Under the pieces are notes generated by a model. That model ran no database searches. It saw only the letters and a list, made by a program, of their open reading frames with translations, and was not told where the DNA came from. DNA of 64,000 bases from a bacterium. Its GTDB lineage: Bacteria; JAJVIF01. The stretch is taken from the NCBI GenBank assembly GCA_022072165.1, contig JAJVIF010000002.1, forward strand, positions 554,063 to 618,062, written 5' to 3'. Shown piece after piece: positions 31,799 through 40,806 of the stretch (its first letter is position 1; the number at the start of each line of letters is the position of its first letter). The translations under genes were made by a program, and so were the position numbers.

Positions 31799-33289
31799 AT
31801 GCCATCGCACTTCGCCTCGCGCCCCTTTCCCCTCACTGACTGGGCTCTGCCTCTCATCATGGCGACCTCCCTGGCCCTGATCGCGCTCCCCGGACAGGCC
31901 CAGGCCGACGATTTCGCCACCAGCCTGCGGGGTTTCGGCGGCTACGCCATGCTGCGTCAGGGCGACCTCCACGGCGCCTCTGACTTTTTCCGTACCGCCT
32001 ACGCGAAGCAGAACCATGACCCGCTCATCCTGCAGGGCCTGGGCGAAGTGGCGATCTATGAGCATGATGCGACCACCCTCGCGGCCTGCCGGGGGCTGCT
32101 GCTGCAGGTGGGGGCGACCGATCGTCTCGCCTGGCTCGATGCACGGCTGGCCCATGCCCGCGGCGAATGGGGTAATGCCCTCGCGCAGTACAGCGTCTTT
32201 TTGACTCGTCAGGAATGGGCTGGCATGGCCCTCGAAAGCATCCAGGCGATTCATTTCGAAGTCGGGGATCGGCCGTTCCGCGCCCTGCTCAGCGGTCTGG
32301 CAAGCACCGATGCCGCAGCTGCCGACCGCCTGGCCCAGCTCAATCCCCGGTGGGTGGCCAGTTCCTACGCTGATGAAGCCACCGACTCCGCGCCCCAGCC
32401 CTGGCAGGCTGAAGCCTATGTTGCTGCTAACGACCTCCCCACCATTGAGCAGGCGGTCCGCGAGTTTTGGCGGACGCGGCAAGATGCCGCCGCCCGGGCG
32501 CTCCTGGCTTCCGCCGCAGAGCGCTATCCCCGGCACACCCAGGTCCAGGCGCTGCTGAAAGAACAACTGCTGGTCGAGAGCAATCTGCAACCGGTGCCGC
32601 CAGCCAAGCGGACCCTCCCAGCCGGCAGTCTGGCATCGACATGGTCCGGGGAATCGGGCTGGGAGTTCGCGGGGATGATGCCACGGGATCTGGCACTGGC
32701 CGGACCCCTCGCAACCTACTGGGGACAGTTGTCCGCGATCTTCAATGTGAGCGAGGGGTACTACCTCGGGCTCCTGCGGGAGTTCCAGCAGTTGAAAACC
32801 GACATCGATTCCAATGTCCAGAGCCGATCGGCTGGTGGTCTGATGGAGAACCTCGCCCACTTCAACATGCTGGTGCAGGGAGCCATCACGATGAGCGAGC
32901 GCGAGATCACCTCCACAGGACAACTCCCGATCCCGTATGGCTTCGAGGCGTTCGCCGCCAAGCTGCGGGAGTATCAGGACCTGCGGACCTCCGCCTTTGC
33001 GGACCTGCAGTCCCTGGTCCGGACGCAACGGACCGATTACGCCGACTCCGCCAAAGCCAAAGCCGAGGGATTGGTCCCGCTGGCAGAGGAAGCGGTCCGC
33101 CTCTTCCTGCAGGCCTACGACCGGTCACCGCAAGAGTGGAAAGTCGAGCCCAAGCCGGAGTCTGCTGAGGGCGGCCTGGTGGGAGAAGCTGCCGATGAGC
33201 CAATGAGTGATGGCCGACGGCTCTATGGCCCGGAGTTCGACTTCGATATCCCTGAAGACGGGGACACGATCCCCATCGGCGAGGGGTAG
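31799..33289 (+). CDS. Secreted TPR-like protein
   Basis: 496 residues. Cleavable signal peptide (about 1-36, ending QAQADD). Residues 45-270 read as paired helices of TPR type (GDLHGASDFFRTAYAKQNHD, GEWGNALAQYSVFL, RALLASAAERYPRHTQVQAL). The C-terminal half is helical with a charged, acidic end (EFDFDIPEDGDTIPIGEG). Likely an exported scaffold or binding protein; function unknown. AGGAG lies 9 nt before the ATG at 31799. It ends before a strong hairpin. Confidence 0.7.
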   Translation: MPSHFASRPFPLTDWALPLIMATSLALIALPGQAQADDFATSLRGFGGYAMLRQGDLHGASDFFRTAYAKQNHDPLILQGLGEVAIYEHDATTLAACRGLLLQVGATDRLAWLDARLAHARGEWGNALAQYSVFLTRQEWAGMALESIQAIHFEVGDRPFRALLSGLASTDAAAADRLAQLNPRWVASSYADEATDSAPQPWQAEAYVAANDLPTIEQAVREFWRTRQDAAARALLASAAERYPRHTQVQALLKEQLLVESNLQPVPPAKRTLPAGSLASTWSGESGWEFAGMMPRDLALAGPLATYWGQLSAIFNVSEGYYLGLLREFQQLKTDIDSNVQSRSAGGLMENLAHFNMLVQGAITMSEREITSTGQLPIPYGFEAFAAKLREYQDLRTSAFADLQSLVRTQRTDYADSAKAKAEGLVPLAEEAVRLFLQAYDRSPQEWKVEPKPESAEGGLVGEAADEPMSDGRRLYGPEFDFDIPEDGDTIPIGEG

Positions 33290-33318
33290 CCCCGGTACCA
33301 GAGCACCGGATGCAGCAC

Positions 33319-33342
33319 TGCACCCCCCGACATCGGGGGGTG
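33319..33342 (+). terminator. Hairpin after the secreted TPR-like gene
   Basis: Arms GCACCCCCC and GGGGGGTGC around GACATC. There is no T-run, so it could act for either strand or only as a 3' stabiliser. Confidence 0.55.
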
Positions 33343-33370
33343 CTCGCGTGCGGTACATCGATCAGCAGGC

Positions 33371-33784
33371 CTATTGCCCGGCAGTCGAGTCGGGCAGTGC
33401 TGCCACATTCCTGGCAGCCTGCGATACCCGGGGGCGATCGGCGGCTTTCGGCACCATGCGGTGGATGAGCAGGAACGCGAGTCCCAGGAAGCCACAGATC
33501 AGCGCCGGGACCACCATCTCGCGCTCCTCAGCTGCACCGGATCCCAGGAGAAAAGCGGCCCCTAAAAAGAGGAGAATGATGGCGGCCTTCAGATTTCCAT
33601 AGGCGTCCCCAGAGGGGTCATCCGGCGGGATGTCCGGCAGGGGCTGGCCAAGTTCCAGGGCTTTCATACGCTCGATATGCAGCATCTCGCGACGTCGCTG
33701 ACGCGCCATCAGGCCGGACCACGCGAGGAAAACGCCCCCCACAATGCCGCTGATCGGTACGAGCATGACGAAAAAGGCTTCCAT
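33371..33784 (-). CDS. Small membrane protein (DUF6249-like)
   Basis: 137 residues: one N-terminal span (FFVMLVPISGIVGGVFLAWSGL), a basic RQRRREMLHIERMKALELGQ helix, a Pro/Asp linker, and two C-terminal spans (AAIILLFLGAAFLL and LICGFLGLAFLLI). The membrane-helix plus 'REML..ERM.A.E.G' pattern is that of DUF6249 proteins. GGAGG ends 5 nt before the ATG at 33784. Divergent from the ECF sigma gene; the shared gap holds an inverted repeat. Confidence 0.7.
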   Translation of the reverse strand: MEAFFVMLVPISGIVGGVFLAWSGLMARQRRREMLHIERMKALELGQPLPDIPPDDPSGDAYGNLKAAIILLFLGAAFLLGSGAAEEREMVVPALICGFLGLAFLLIHRMVPKAADRPRVSQAARNVAALPDSTAGQ

Positions 33785-33852
33785 GAGTCCTCCAGGGCCG
33801 GATTCGCTCTGCGCTCCGGGTGTGCTGACCGTTGGAGTTCCCAACGCGGCGA

Positions 33853-33879
33853 TTTGTTTCACCCACCTGCTGAAACAAA
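33853..33879. promoter_or_regulatory. Inverted repeat between the DUF6249-like and sigma genes
   Basis: Arms TTTGTTTC and GAAACAAA are 11 bp apart. Each arm reads TGAAAC outward, a hexamer like the -35 of several ECF sigma factors. A fitting -10 is not obvious on either side, so I leave open whether it is a pair of ECF promoter elements or a repressor operator. Confidence 0.55.
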
Positions 33880-33908
33880 GCCCCCCGGACCGGCATCACT
33901 CTGGCATC

Positions 33909-34514
33909 ATGACCGTCACCATGCCGCTCCTGTTGCCGCTCAAGCCAGCGCTGCTCCAGTCATCGATGCCCCGTGAGGTATCGGAGGCGGTCCTGCTCGC
34001 CCAGCTGCGGAACGGCGGAGAAGAGGCCTTCCGTTGGCTGGTAGAGCGACATCAGCGTCCGGTCTTTGGCCTGCTGCACCGGATGGGCTTCGATCAGGAC
34101 ACCGTTGAGGACCTTGCGCAGGAAGCCTTCCTGAAGGCTTGGCGGTCGCTCCCCGGCTTCCGGGGCGACTGCCAGATCGCGACCTGGCTCTACCGCATTG
34201 TCTATCGCCAGGCGCTCCAGCACATACGCAGCCGGGAGCGGCAGTTCCGCCTCCAGGACGAGGCACAGACGCTGCGGGATGTTGCAGAGACTCCACTCCC
34301 GGATGCCGCACGCACCGAGTTACGACTGACCCTCGACTCGGCCCTCAGCCAGCTGCCGGCCCCGCAGCGGCTGGCGCTGGGCCTGTACTACTTCCAGGAG
34401 CAGTCCTACGAGGAAGTCGCGGCCATCATGCAATTGCCCCTCAATACGGTGAAGACCCACATCCGGCGCGGAAAACTCCGGTTGCGAGAGCTCCTGCAGG
34501 AGCGACAAGCATGA
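33909..34514 (+). CDS. ECF-type RNA polymerase sigma factor
   Basis: About 201 residues from ATG 33909. Region 2 (QLRNGGEEAFRWLVERHQRPVFGL, then DTVEDLAQEAFLKAWRSLPGF and the -10-recognition ATWLYRIVYRQAL) and region 4 (LSQLPAPQRLALGLYYFQEQSYEEVAAIM, helix-turn-helix NTVKTHIRRGKLRLREL) are both complete. The start is uncertain because no ribosome site is visible; MPREVSE at 33966 is an alternative. Its stop overlaps the ATG of a zinc anti-sigma gene, the usual pairing. Confidence 0.9.
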   Translation: MTVTMPLLLPLKPALLQSSMPREVSEAVLLAQLRNGGEEAFRWLVERHQRPVFGLLHRMGFDQDTVEDLAQEAFLKAWRSLPGFRGDCQIATWLYRIVYRQALQHIRSRERQFRLQDEAQTLRDVAETPLPDAARTELRLTLDSALSQLPAPQRLALGLYYFQEQSYEEVAAIMQLPLNTVKTHIRRGKLRLRELLQERQA

Positions 34515-34951
34515 CCTCACATCCGACTCCTGAGCGCATCGCGATGTACTTCGATGGGATCCCGCTGCAGGCTGCCGACCACGGATTGGCCGCGCATCTG
34601 GCGACCTGCCCAGAGTGCCGTCAGCTGGCCGATGAGCTTCAGCGCCTTGATTCCCGGCTGGCATCACCAGTCCCGGTGCTGGTCCCACAGGATTTCACGC
34701 ATCGGGTGATGCAGCAGGTCGCGATCGAAACCCCAATGACAAGTCCCTGGGTGCTGCCGACAGAAGTCCTCTCGGGTGTGGTCATGGGGGCAGTGGGTCT
34801 TGCAATGCTGCTGGCCCCTCAGGGCACGGCCGATCCAGTGCTATGGGGCCTGTCAGGCGCGCAGTGGTATGCCCTGGCGGCTATGACCCTCCTGGGGATC
34901 GCACCCCTCTGGACCAGCTGGCGGATGTTGTCGGGTCAGGCTGACGCCTGA
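34511..34951 (+). CDS. Zinc-binding anti-sigma factor (ZAS type)
   Basis: 146 residues. The N-terminal domain has the ZAS signature His-x3-Cys-x2-Cys (HLATCPECRQL) which clamps the sigma factor and often reacts to thiol stress. Two membrane spans follow (VLSGVVMGAVGLAMLLA and LAAMTLLGIAPLW), so the signal would be sensed at the membrane. ATGA overlap with the sigma gene sets their ratio. Confidence 0.85.
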   Translation: MTSHPTPERIAMYFDGIPLQAADHGLAAHLATCPECRQLADELQRLDSRLASPVPVLVPQDFTHRVMQQVAIETPMTSPWVLPTEVLSGVVMGAVGLAMLLAPQGTADPVLWGLSGAQWYALAAMTLLGIAPLWTSWRMLSGQADA

Positions 34952-34997
34952 TCCCCGTTACGCACAGGGTTCCTGATGAGCCGGCAGAGCCGCCAGA

Positions 34998-36053
34998 TTA
35001 CGACCGGGGATCCAGAGCGTCGCGGAGTCCCTCGCCAAGGAAGTTGAACGCCACCACGGTCACCGCGATCAGCATCCCGGGATAGGTCGCCAGCCACCAC
35101 ATCTCGATGCCACGGGTCACCACGAACTTCTGCGCATCCGCCACCATGTTCCCCCATGACGGCATGGGGGGCTGGACGCCCATCCCAAAGTACGACAGCG
35201 CGGACTCCGTGAGGATCGCTCCGGGGATGGAAAGGGTCGCGGCCACGATGATGGGGCCGACCGAGTTGGGAATGAGATGCCGCAGGAGGATGCGGGAGAG
35301 TCCGGCCCCGGACGCCCGGGACGCCTGGATGTATTCCTCTTCCTTTTGCGCCAGCACCTGCCCCCGGACGAGGCGGCTGACCCCCATCCAGCTGGTGGCA
35401 CCGATCACCATCATCACGTTGAAGATGTTCGGCGAGAGGACTGCCTGAATCGTAATGATGAGGAAAAAGGTCGGGAGCGAGAGCATGATCTCCGTGAACC
35501 GCGAAATGAGGCTGTCCACGAGTCCCCCAAAGAAGCCGCTGATCGCCCCCAGGAGGGTGCCGATGGTGACGGCAATCCCCACCGCCACGAATCCGACAGT
35601 CAGGCTGATGCGCCCGCCATAGAGACACCGGGAGAGATAGTCCCGCCCCAGTTCATCGGTCCCCCAGATATGCCGCTCCATGCCCAGAATGATGGGAATC
35701 TTCCGGGTCTCCAGCAGCTGCTGATACTTGCCATCGAACGAGACATCCTTCCCGATCTCGATGGGGTAGTAGCCCGGCTTCTTCGGCAGACCATCGTGGT
35801 TGGCCAGCAACGGCTGGTCCGGCGGGACAAAGAGAAAAGCCCCGATGAAGCACATGAAGAAGAGGCCCAGCAGGATCCAGAAGCTGACCACCGCTGCGTG
35901 GTTCTTCTTAAAGCGCTTGAGCACCAGTTGCGCGAACGACTCCGGGGCGAGGGTGTTCGCCCGCTCCAGTCCGGCAAAGGGATCAGCCGGGACCGTCGGC
36001 ATCGACGGCGCACCGGAGAGGGGCAGCGTAGCAGCGGTGTCAGCAGCAGGCAC
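34998..36053 (-). CDS. ABC oligopeptide transporter permease (DppC/OppC family)
   Basis: 351 residues. N-terminal extension, one span (VVSFWILLGLFFMCFIGAFLF), then an enlarged outer loop, GTDELGRDYLSRCLYGGRISL, and the five-span permease core with the ABC-contact loop EYIQASRASGAGLSRILLRH. It would form a heterodimeric channel with the DppB-type protein encoded 26 nt upstream. No ATPase gene is in this operon. Confidence 0.9.
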   Translation of the reverse strand: MPAADTAATLPLSGAPSMPTVPADPFAGLERANTLAPESFAQLVLKRFKKNHAAVVSFWILLGLFFMCFIGAFLFVPPDQPLLANHDGLPKKPGYYPIEIGKDVSFDGKYQQLLETRKIPIILGMERHIWGTDELGRDYLSRCLYGGRISLTVGFVAVGIAVTIGTLLGAISGFFGGLVDSLISRFTEIMLSLPTFFLIITIQAVLSPNIFNVMMVIGATSWMGVSRLVRGQVLAQKEEEYIQASRASGAGLSRILLRHLIPNSVGPIIVAATLSIPGAILTESALSYFGMGVQPPMPSWGNMVADAQKFVVTRGIEMWWLATYPGMLIAVTVVAFNFLGEGLRDALDPRS

Positions 36054-36079
36054 GGGTCAGGCGACTCCTTGGCGCAGGT

Positions 36080-37774
36080 TCAGGACTCGAAGCTCTTGCG
36101 AATCCGGGGATTCGCCCAGGCGTACAGGACGTCCGCGAGCAACTGCCCGAGGATGATCATCATGGAGCCGAAGAGAATCCCGGCCATGATCATGGGATAG
36201 TCCCGCTGGAACACCGCTGAGAGTCCCAGCTTGCCCATCCCCGGCCAGCTGAAGATGGTCTCCACGATGAAGCTGCCACCAATCAAAAATGGCAGCGTCA
36301 GACCCAACAGGGTAATGATCGGGATCATGGCGTTTTTCAGCACATGGCGCATGATCACGGTGTTGTACGGCAGCCCCTTGGCTTTGGCGGTCCGGACATA
36401 GTCCTGATGAATGACGTCCAGGACCGCCGCCCGGGTGTAGCGCATGGTGCCCGCCAGAGCCCCCAGGGTCATAACCGTCAGGGGCATGGCCATATGTCGC
36501 AGGCGATCCACCACCGAGCTCCAGTCGGACCAGCTGAAGGTGGTGCCGGAGGTCTGCATCCCGCCGCTGGGGAACCAGCCCAGGTTGTACGAGAAGATCA
36601 TCAGCATAATCAGGGCGAGCCAGAAGTTCGGCAGACTGATCCCCACAAAGGTGAGGAACGTCAGGACATAGTCCAGCACCGAGTTTTTCTTCAGGGCGAC
36701 GACGATGCCGATGGGGATGGCGATGATGAACTCCAGCACGAGGACCATCAGTACGAGGAAGAACGTGTTGTTCAGCGCTTCCAGATAGAGTTCTGTCACG
36801 GGCCGTCGTTCGGTAAAGGACTGCCCTAAATCAAACGTCTTCGCCGGCTGCGCCACCACTGCCCGGAGCTTCACCGGCTGGGCATAGAGCCCCGCCTCGC
36901 CAACCGCCAGCGGTTCCCCCCGCCAGGTGAACCGTGACAGATCCCCCAGCTGGTCGGCACTCTGCTGATCGGCCAGCGCGAAGAGCTTCGAGGTCTCCCG
37001 GTCCCGGGTCACCAGCAACAACTCTTTGTTGAGCGGCAGACCTGAAGCCCGCACCCGCTTCTGACTCTGCCGCAGCTGGAGACTGACATTGTCGAAGAGC
37101 AGCGTTTTCTCCGGCTGCCCGTCTTCCTCCAGCATCTTCACCCGGACTTCACCACGCCCGTTATTGATCTCCAGCACCTCAACCCGCTGACGGGGATTCA
37201 TGTTGGAGACTTCGTTGTCGTTCGCCGAGGCCTCGTCAAAGATGCCGATCACCATCGGCTCCTTGGTCCAGATAAAGATGGCGTGCCAGTCGGCCTGGCG
37301 ATCCTTGTCAAACGCTTCCCGCAGGACGCCGGAGGTCTTGGGAACTTTGAGGGTCCGCTTCATCGACCCCGACTGCTTTTCCTGCTTCTCAAAGACCGCG
37401 CTGGCTGCTTCCCGCTGACCCACAGACTGCCCATTCACCAGAATCAGCGAGTCCCGGTCGATGCGGAGATTTAGCGAGGAGCGCCGCAGGGCGGTCATCG
37501 TCTCTTTGTCGAGCACGACGTCGATGATGGGAGGGGGAGCCGGGTTGTAGACGAGATTCCGGAGCCAGTAGACGTAGCTGACATACCAGGGCTTGTCGAG
37601 GCCGAGCTGGCGCTTGAGGTTCTCTATGACCGATGCCGGGATTTTCTTCGGGTCCCCGACCAGCATCTGGACCGGGTCGCCGGGTGCCGCGCGGATGATG
37701 CCGTACGCCAGGAAGGTCGTAGCGAGCACGATCGGAATCGCCTGCAGCAGTCGTCGGAGAATGAATCTCAGCAC
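36080..37774 (-). CDS. ABC oligopeptide transporter permease (DppB/OppB family) with a large periplasmic insertion
   Basis: 564 residues against about 310 for the family. The N-terminal span and loop are typical (FILRRLLQAIPIVLATTFLA, LGLDKPWYVSYVYWL) and the C-terminal five-span core is complete (EALNNTFFLVLMVLVLEFI, the coupling loop DYVRTAKAKGLPYNTVIMRH, WPGMGKLGL). Between them, from about 75 to 315, is an inserted charged domain rich in beta strands, placed on the outer side of the membrane before LGQSFTERRPV. It starts with GTG. It may dock the enlarged binding protein encoded upstream. Confidence 0.88.
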   Translation of the reverse strand: MLRFILRRLLQAIPIVLATTFLAYGIIRAAPGDPVQMLVGDPKKIPASVIENLKRQLGLDKPWYVSYVYWLRNLVYNPAPPPIIDVVLDKETMTALRRSSLNLRIDRDSLILVNGQSVGQREAASAVFEKQEKQSGSMKRTLKVPKTSGVLREAFDKDRQADWHAIFIWTKEPMVIGIFDEASANDNEVSNMNPRQRVEVLEINNGRGEVRVKMLEEDGQPEKTLLFDNVSLQLRQSQKRVRASGLPLNKELLLVTRDRETSKLFALADQQSADQLGDLSRFTWRGEPLAVGEAGLYAQPVKLRAVVAQPAKTFDLGQSFTERRPVTELYLEALNNTFFLVLMVLVLEFIIAIPIGIVVALKKNSVLDYVLTFLTFVGISLPNFWLALIMLMIFSYNLGWFPSGGMQTSGTTFSWSDWSSVVDRLRHMAMPLTVMTLGALAGTMRYTRAAVLDVIHQDYVRTAKAKGLPYNTVIMRHVLKNAMIPIITLLGLTLPFLIGGSFIVETIFSWPGMGKLGLSAVFQRDYPMIMAGILFGSMMIILGQLLADVLYAWANPRIRKSFES

Positions 37775-37806
37775 GTCGTAACCGTCTCCCGCACCCTTGG
37801 GGTTGT

Positions 37807-37848
37807 GCGGCGGGGGCCAGTCCTCACACCGGAGAGCTGGCCCGCCGC
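37807..37848 (-). other. Intercistronic stem-loop between binding-protein and permease genes
   Basis: On the plus strand GCGGCGGG-GGCCAG pairs with CTGGCC-CGCCGC (12 bp with a two-base bulge). It starts 24 nt after the binding-protein stop and has no T-run on the minus strand. Such structures protect the upstream mRNA from 3' decay and lower permease expression relative to binding protein. Confidence 0.65.
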
Positions 37849-37871
37849 GAAATGGTGTCAGCGCCTGCAGA

Positions 37872-39890
37872 TTACTCCGCGCTGGGCGCGGCCCCGCCGA
37901 TGGCCGGGCCGTAGCCCTTCACCTGCCAGACCGACGCATCCATAGGAGGCACGACATACGACGAGTCGTTGGGCTCCACCTGCGGCAGACCCTCCAGACG
38001 CTTCTGCGCGCCACCCGACTTCTTGTTGTAGAAGAGGAAGAGGTACGGCAGGTCACGGGCAAGTTCGTGCTGAATCTGGCTGTAGATGCCCTTCCGCTCG
38101 TCCTCATCGACGGTGATCTGGCCCTTCAGCAGCAGTTCATCGACCGTGGGGTTGGAGTAAAAGCCATAGTTCAGACCGTCGTCGAACTGCGACGAATGGA
38201 AGATCGAGAAGTCATCCGGGTCCACACCCAGGGACCAGCCCAGGATAAACGCCTCGAAGTTGTGTTTGCGGATGAAGTTCTGCGTGAAGCTCGACCACTC
38301 TATCAGGCGTGGGCGAGCATCGATGCCGACCAGCTTCAGGTCGCTCTGGATGAGCACCGCGGTCTGATTGCGGTAGGGGTTCCCCTCATTGGTGATGAGG
38401 TCGAAGCGGAAGGGACGGCCATCCTTTTCGCGGATGCCATCGCCATCGGAGTCCTTCCAGCCCGCCGCTTCCAGCAACTGCTTGGCCTTCTCGACGTTGT
38501 ACTCGTAGCCCTTGACGGTGGGATCGTAGTACGGCGACATCGGCGGGATGTTGGCGTTGCAAAGCTCGCCGTGCCCCTTGATGACCTGCGAGATCAGGTT
38601 GTCCCGGTTGACCGCGTAGGCAATCGCCTGCCGGACTTCCAGGTCCTTGAAGAACGTGGATTTGTGGTTGAAGCCCATATAGCTGTAGCCCAGGCCCACG
38701 GCGGTCCGGAACTGCCGGATTTCCGGATGCTCCGTCCCCACCTTGTCGAGGTCCTGGATCATGATGGCGCCCAGATCGATCTCGGCGGCCTGCAGCTGCT
38801 TCTGCTCCAGCTCGCTGCTGGGGGTCTTCTTGAAGATGATGCGCTCGATTGGTGCCGGCTTGCCGAAGTAGGCTTCGTTGCGCACCAGGTGGACGTCCTC
38901 ACCCTCGTACTTATCGAGCTTGTAGGGGCCGCCACCGATGGGATAGCGATTGAAGTCTGCGCCATTCCAGTCACGGTTCTCGTCGAGGTCGAACTGCGCC
39001 CGGGGGATGATGCCGTAGCCGACATTGGAGCGGAGCCAGGGAGCGAAGGGGGATTTCATGTGGAAGGTGACGGTGTAGTCATCGAGGACTTCGATGCGGT
39101 CCAGGTCCTTGAAGTCCCCTTTGCGGGGCGAGGGGACGTTGTCGTCAAGGATGGAGGAGTATGTGAACTCCACATCCTGCGCCGTCACCTCGGTGCCATC
39201 GGAGAACGTCACACCCTGGCGAATGAAGTAGGTGTAGGAGCTGCCGTCCGGAGCCACCGTGAAGCCTTCCGCCAGCTGCGGAATCGGGTTCCACTTGTCA
39301 TCGATGCTGATGAGGCGGTTAAAGACGAAGTTGACGATGTCCGAAGAGGCGGTGTCCTGCGTCAGAATCGGATTGAGATTCGAGGACTTCCCGATGGAGC
39401 CAATGATCATCTGGTTGGCACCAAACGGACCGGGGCCGGAGTACTTGTGGGTGGCCCCTTCAGGATGCAGCCGCTTATAGTGCTCGTCCCGTGACTCCTG
39501 ATAGATCTTGTCCGGCAGGACGTCATACCCCGGCTTCAGCCGACGCCACCACATGCTGGTACCGGCCGGCAGCACGATCTGCGTGGCCCCCACCGTGATG
39601 GTTTTGTCCTCTTCGAGTTTGACATCCTCGCCGACCATGAGGTCGCTGTCGGCCCAGGGGGTGTCTTCCCGCTTGGTCCACCAGTCTTTCGGCGTGTTGG
39701 CGGTAGTCCAGTTGCTGTACGAATCCCTGGCGAGCTCGGTCGACACCGGAGTCGACCCACCCTTGGTGCCCTGACCACCTCCCTGGGGACCGCCGCCGCC
39801 GCCGGAACCGGGGCAGCCGGTCGCAAGTACCAGCAGCGCAATCGCGCTCAGGGTCACGCCCCACAGGCGGAGAGAGGGAGGGACTGGCAT
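37872..39890 (-). CDS. Oligopeptide-binding lipoprotein (SBP family 5)
   Basis: 672 residues, about 100 more than usual. Lipobox Cys26 (LATGC), then a Gly-rich spacer and an extra N-terminal segment to about residue 115 (SNWTTANTPKDWWTKRED, a short hairpin TVGATQIVLPAG). The SBP_bac_5 fold then begins (SSNLNPILTQDTASSDIVNF) and runs through FTVAPDGSSYTYFIRQGVTF, NVEKAKQLLEAAGWKDSDGD and ILGWSLGVDPDD. It delivers peptides to the DppB/C channel encoded downstream. ATG 39890 has GGAG 11-14 nt upstream. Confidence 0.9.
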   Translation of the reverse strand: MPVPPSLRLWGVTLSAIALLVLATGCPGSGGGGGPQGGGQGTKGGSTPVSTELARDSYSNWTTANTPKDWWTKREDTPWADSDLMVGEDVKLEEDKTITVGATQIVLPAGTSMWWRRLKPGYDVLPDKIYQESRDEHYKRLHPEGATHKYSGPGPFGANQMIIGSIGKSSNLNPILTQDTASSDIVNFVFNRLISIDDKWNPIPQLAEGFTVAPDGSSYTYFIRQGVTFSDGTEVTAQDVEFTYSSILDDNVPSPRKGDFKDLDRIEVLDDYTVTFHMKSPFAPWLRSNVGYGIIPRAQFDLDENRDWNGADFNRYPIGGGPYKLDKYEGEDVHLVRNEAYFGKPAPIERIIFKKTPSSELEQKQLQAAEIDLGAIMIQDLDKVGTEHPEIRQFRTAVGLGYSYMGFNHKSTFFKDLEVRQAIAYAVNRDNLISQVIKGHGELCNANIPPMSPYYDPTVKGYEYNVEKAKQLLEAAGWKDSDGDGIREKDGRPFRFDLITNEGNPYRNQTAVLIQSDLKLVGIDARPRLIEWSSFTQNFIRKHNFEAFILGWSLGVDPDDFSIFHSSQFDDGLNYGFYSNPTVDELLLKGQITVDEDERKGIYSQIQHELARDLPYLFLFYNKKSGGAQKRLEGLPQVEPNDSSYVVPPMDASVWQVKGYGPAIGGAAPSAE

Positions 39891-40127
39891 AGGGGATGCA
39901 CTCCTTTGACGGCGTCGGGGACCCAGCGCGGGACCCTCCGACGGTACCGATGACATGGGGATCAGCGAGTCCTGACACGGGGCCAGCGTCGGCCTGCCCC
40001 GTAACCCGGCCATTATCTGGCACGCAGTAACCGGGCGCAAATGAGTGCCGGGTGACAAACGTCTCCAGCCATGCGGGTTTGTGGGCTCCCGGTGCCTTGC
40101 AGATGCCCCGGCAGCCAGCGGGGATTT

Positions 40128-40388
40128 TTACCCCGCCCGCTCCAGATGGGGGCGTTCCCCGGCGATCGTGCCGTAGGGACTGTGAATCTCAGCGTTCCCC
40201 CGAATCTTGTACCCGTGCACCTTGCCATCCAGAAAAAGCACAAAGACCTCACCGGCATTGAGGCGTTCCGGCATGGCGGTCCCCTTCACCCCTTCTGACA
40301 TTTCAATCACGCTGATGGTGACATTGTTCTCCAGCGCCCGGATGAGCAGAAAAGCAGGAGCGGGAGCCGGACCGGAGGCGTGTGACAT
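40128..40388 (-). CDS. Small conserved-looking protein of unknown function
   Basis: 86 residues with an AALENN-type helix, then strands (NVTISVIEM, GEVFVLFLDGKVHGYKI) and a His-containing loop. The alternation of hydrophobic and charged residues and a TAGAAT hexamer 6 nt before the ATG (the local leaderless pattern) favour a real gene. No family recognised. Confidence 0.5.
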   Translation of the reverse strand: MSHASGPAPAPAFLLIRALENNVTISVIEMSEGVKGTAMPERLNAGEVFVLFLDGKVHGYKIRGNAEIHSPYGTIAGERPHLERAG

Positions 40389-40394
40389 GCCGTG

Positions 40395-40400
40395 ATTCTA
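40395..40400 (-). promoter_or_regulatory. -10-like TAGAAT of the 86-residue gene (leaderless)
   Basis: On the minus strand TAGAAT, six bases (CACGGC) and the ATG at 40388. Confidence 0.4.
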
Positions 40401-40408
40401 GCGATTCT

Positions 40409-40780
40409 TCACCGAATTGGGAGATCCCGGTCGGGCCGGGAAGTGTCTGCAGCCTGGGGTTCGCGACTCGCCGCGATCAGGGCAATGATCAGCACAAGCA
40501 GCAGCCAGATCATCGGGACCATGAAGATGCCCAGAGCGGGTCCGATGGGCATCGGGACCAGCAGGACAATGCCCGCGACCGCATGGAGGGGCGACTGCCG
40601 CATGATCACGAGACTCGCCGCCCTGTTCTGACGCTGGCGTCGCGCTTCCTCCGCCTCTGACAGCCACGGCCGGGGTTGCATCGGGAGCTTCCCCTCCAGG
40701 CTCAGCTTCCCCATGATGGCGAAAATCGCCGCATCCATCAGCGACACAATGGCCAGAATCAGCTGGGGCATGGGCGGCAT
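40409..40780 (-). CDS. Three-span membrane protein, divergent relative of the SdpI-like neighbour
   Basis: 123 residues, spans near LILAIVSLMDAAIFAIM, SPLHAVAGIVLLVPM and LGIFMVPMIWLLLVLIIAL. The stretch QNRAASLV and the C-terminal LPIR recur at matching places in the protein encoded just upstream (VNRAAGRV and LPIR), so I read this as a diverged tandem paralogue. GAGGTG lies 8 nt before the ATG. Confidence 0.65.
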   Translation of the reverse strand: MPPMPQLILAIVSLMDAAIFAIMGKLSLEGKLPMQPRPWLSEAEEARRQRQNRAASLVIMRQSPLHAVAGIVLLVPMPIGPALGIFMVPMIWLLLVLIIALIAASREPQAADTSRPDRDLPIR

Positions 40781-40806
40781 GTGGCGACACCTCAGGAAGC
40801 ATCAGG

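Noticed and set aside
37797-39494. A 565-codon plus-strand frame across the oligopeptide-binding protein
   Set aside because: Antisense to a lipoprotein with full family motifs. No ribosome site or promoter.
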